Assembly: GCA_001970855.1 (NCBI GenBank)
Contig: LSSN01005951.1
Span: 1-23,419 of the forward strand
Direction: 5' to 3'
Origin: Smittium culicis
Lineage: Eukaryota > Kickxellomycota > Harpellomycetes > Harpellales > Legeriomycetaceae
Length of the DNA stretch: 23,419 nucleotides
The stretch's first letter is position 1; the number at the start of each line of letters is the position of its first letter. The notes under the pieces were generated by a model. The model made no database searches and was not told the DNA's origin. It saw only the letters and a program-made list of their open reading frames with translations. This document shows positions 21,101-23,419 of the stretch, piece after piece. The translations under genes and the position numbers were made by a program.

Positions 21101-23419
21101 ACACAGTATTAATTTTATATTCAGATAAAATAAGATATAGAATATTATGCTTCCGAAAATCAATAATTATATTTAGATTAAATTGGATAATATAATTCTA
21201 AGAAAAAAATTCATCTTTTTATAGCAATCTCGCATTATACCATTATTTCAAATAAATATTATAAGCCTATGCTATTTTTGGAATATAATGATTAATCATT
21301 CTTATCTTTCCTAAAATAGTATAATTTATAACTAATGTATAATATATAATGTCATTTTCTTATGGAATTTTTATTTTAAAAAAAATCAAACTAAAATTAA
21401 TTAAAAAATTTATATAATTAATTAAAACGAAAAAACTTTTTGCGCCATAATTTATTATATTTTTATTCTATCCGTCTCTATATCAGCCTATAGATTTTTC
21501 ATTTGCTGAAGGTATTTATAATATTTCATATCATATTTTTATATAACTGATATTTTATAAACTAGCATTTTTTTATCTTATATTTAATAATGATTTAATT
21601 AGCACGCTTTAATATTAGAATTATATCTGACTAAAATAATTAACTTAACAATTGCTTTAAATTATAATCTACATTTATATAAAGTTTATATCAAATAATA
21701 ATCTGAATTTTAGCGCAAAAAATGTTTGACAGTCAAGAACGATAGGGGAAGGTTCAACTAAAAACAAAGATAGGAGTAAATCAAGTGTTACTTTTACAGG
21801 CAAGAGAATGTATAATTTATTTAAATTAAGACTAAAATTTAAAGCTAAAACTAAGACTAGAAAACAGAAGACAATTGTTCTCAGATGAAGAGACCAAAAA
21901 ACTAGGGAAAGCTGGGTCTATTTATGTGTTTTGCGTCAGTGAAAAACACATGTAAAACATAGGAATGGTTCAGGCTATAATAAATATTATAGTGTGGAAT
22001 AAATAATTGCAAGGAAAAATCCGCAGAAAAAGCGTTGGGGATGTTTTTCTGTATCACTAGTTATATTACTGGTTAGAATAAATACTCAGCAAAAGCCGAG
22101 GCAAAACTACCCAATTATGACATTGACATAGTATGAAAAATTTTGTTTATATGTTTATATAACAAAAAATATGTTATAATCTATATTAATTTAGGCGATA
22201 AAAATTTTAACATATAATTATTTTTTTATTATTATAGAAATATACTAAAAAAATATATCTATTAATATCTTAGAAGGTAATTATGAATTTTAGTAATTAG
22301 CTTTTATTAATTAATGTCATCCTTTTGATATTCGGAAAGAAAATCTAATAATGAATCAATAATCCGATGTTTAAATATTCAATGAACTAATTTAATGATA
22401 AAATTTAGACCGCTTTAGGTTTTATTGCTCGTACGTACTCTTGTATATGCATCTAATTATAAAAAATATCTTGTAAAATTTCTAATTTATACTGATAAAA
22501 ATATAAATACTATTCGATTTAACGAAAATTTCTTGATTGATATTTTATAATTTTTAAATTAAACACAAAATAATCGGTCAAATTAAAATTATATTATACA
22601 AATCTAATTGAATTTCTACATTTATTTATTTTTGAAAAAAAAAAAATTAAACGTAAAATTAGCTTGAGAAAATATGAAATATTATGGATACAATAATGGG
22701 TAGTCCATATATGATATAATAAATTAATTTAGAAGTAATATCAATAGAACCGGTGATGTAAAGGATTAATAAAAAAAAAATTATATAATTATGAGCTAAT
22801 TTTATACATTGAAAATATTTGCCATTTTAGTTTCAAATTTTATTATAAACTAAAGTCTAATAATTGCTAGAGATAATGTGTTTAAGAAAAATTATTGTAT
22901 AAAAAATATCAATATATTATAAATAATACTAAAAGAATGGATAAATGACGATTTGAAATATATTTTTCTATAAATTTGATTCAAGTGAAAGATGTAAACT
23001 TTGAAAAATTAATCAGAGAATATCGAAGTAATTATTGATAATTTTCAATAAGTTTTATATAAAATATCAACAAAATTAGCTCACATTTAGGAATAAAAAA
23101 AATTCTAGTTATTCAAGATTTGAATTTTATTGCTAATATTCATATAGAAAATACAAATTTAAAAAAATGAGTTTTAATAAAGCATACAGTTATAATAGAA
23201 ATTTTGAAATTATAATGAGAATTTTGAATTTTTATTTGATATATTAAGGAAAGCAATTATTTTAATAAATCGTTGCTTAGTAAATCTTTTTATTTATTTT
23301 TAATGTAAATAATAATAATAAAACTCAATTTTTATGATCTAAAAAATATATATTTCCCAATTTTATTCAACTTTGAAATAACTAGCTTTAAACTATTGAT
23401 ATGAAATTTTAATTTAAAA
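18107..23419. other. AT-rich intergenic desert to the window end
   Basis: No supported gene or RNA was found in more than 5 kb. The longest ATG-started frame (20244-20432, plus strand) is an Ile/Lys/Asn-rich product of base composition with no motif. One purine-rich, less AT-rich island at about 21720-22140 contains a 52-codon open stretch (21730-21885, plus strand) without an initiating ATG, rich in Lys, Arg and Thr. Within it lies a perfect 8-base-pair hairpin, CAGAAAAA (22024-22031) with TTTTTCTG (22044-22051). Otherwise only homopolymer and simple repeats are visible. Confidence 0.6.
20066..20089. repeat. (TTA)8 microsatellite
   Basis: Eight uninterrupted TTA units lie in intergenic AT-rich DNA. 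Confidence 0.9.

Overview
The window is eukaryotic nuclear DNA, most likely from an early-diverging fungus with a very AT-rich genome. This rests on two conserved secretory-pathway genes interrupted by short GT-AG introns (about 70-155 nt), some with fungal-type branch points (TACTAAC, CACTAAC), on fungal-type protein architectures, and on intergenic DNA that is extremely AT-rich by eye. There are no bacterial operons, Shine-Dalgarno sites, CRISPR arrays or prophage genes. The placement among early-diverging fungi is an inference; the eukaryotic call is firm.

Layout. Positions 1-545: an island of clearly higher GC, cut by the window edge, rich in hairpins and with RNA polymerase III-like A/B boxes. 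It is probably a mobile-element relic or a structured RNA and is not identified. Positions 546-6743: a long AT-rich desert with simple repeats, then a promoter-like region with four ATTGG (CCAAT-box) motifs. Positions 6744-10186 (+): a seven-exon USO1/p115 vesicle-tether gene. Positions 10187-11174: the intergenic spacer between two convergent genes. Positions 11175-17039 (-): a five-exon MDM1-type sorting nexin gene (membrane anchor, PXA, RGS, PX, Nexin_C). Positions 17040-17243: a short divergent promoter. Positions 17244-17393 (+): a possible 49-residue membrane microprotein. Positions 17394-23419: an AT-rich desert with a few less AT-rich patches and microsatellites.

The two large genes reconstruct to uninterrupted reading frames once introns are removed (937 and 1828 residues), with splice phases that agree at every junction. 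Both act at endomembranes: Uso1/p115 tethers COPII-derived vesicles to the cis-Golgi, and Mdm1 proteins sit in the ER and contact the vacuole/lysosome and lipid droplets. Nothing shows that their adjacency is more than coincidence.

The least explained signals are the structured GC island at the left edge, a pair of diverged homologous GC-rich fragments in opposite orientations near 6.03-6.08 kb and 18.06-18.11 kb, the small membrane ORF with an abutting upstream ORF, and a PX domain lacking both arginines normally used to bind PI3P.
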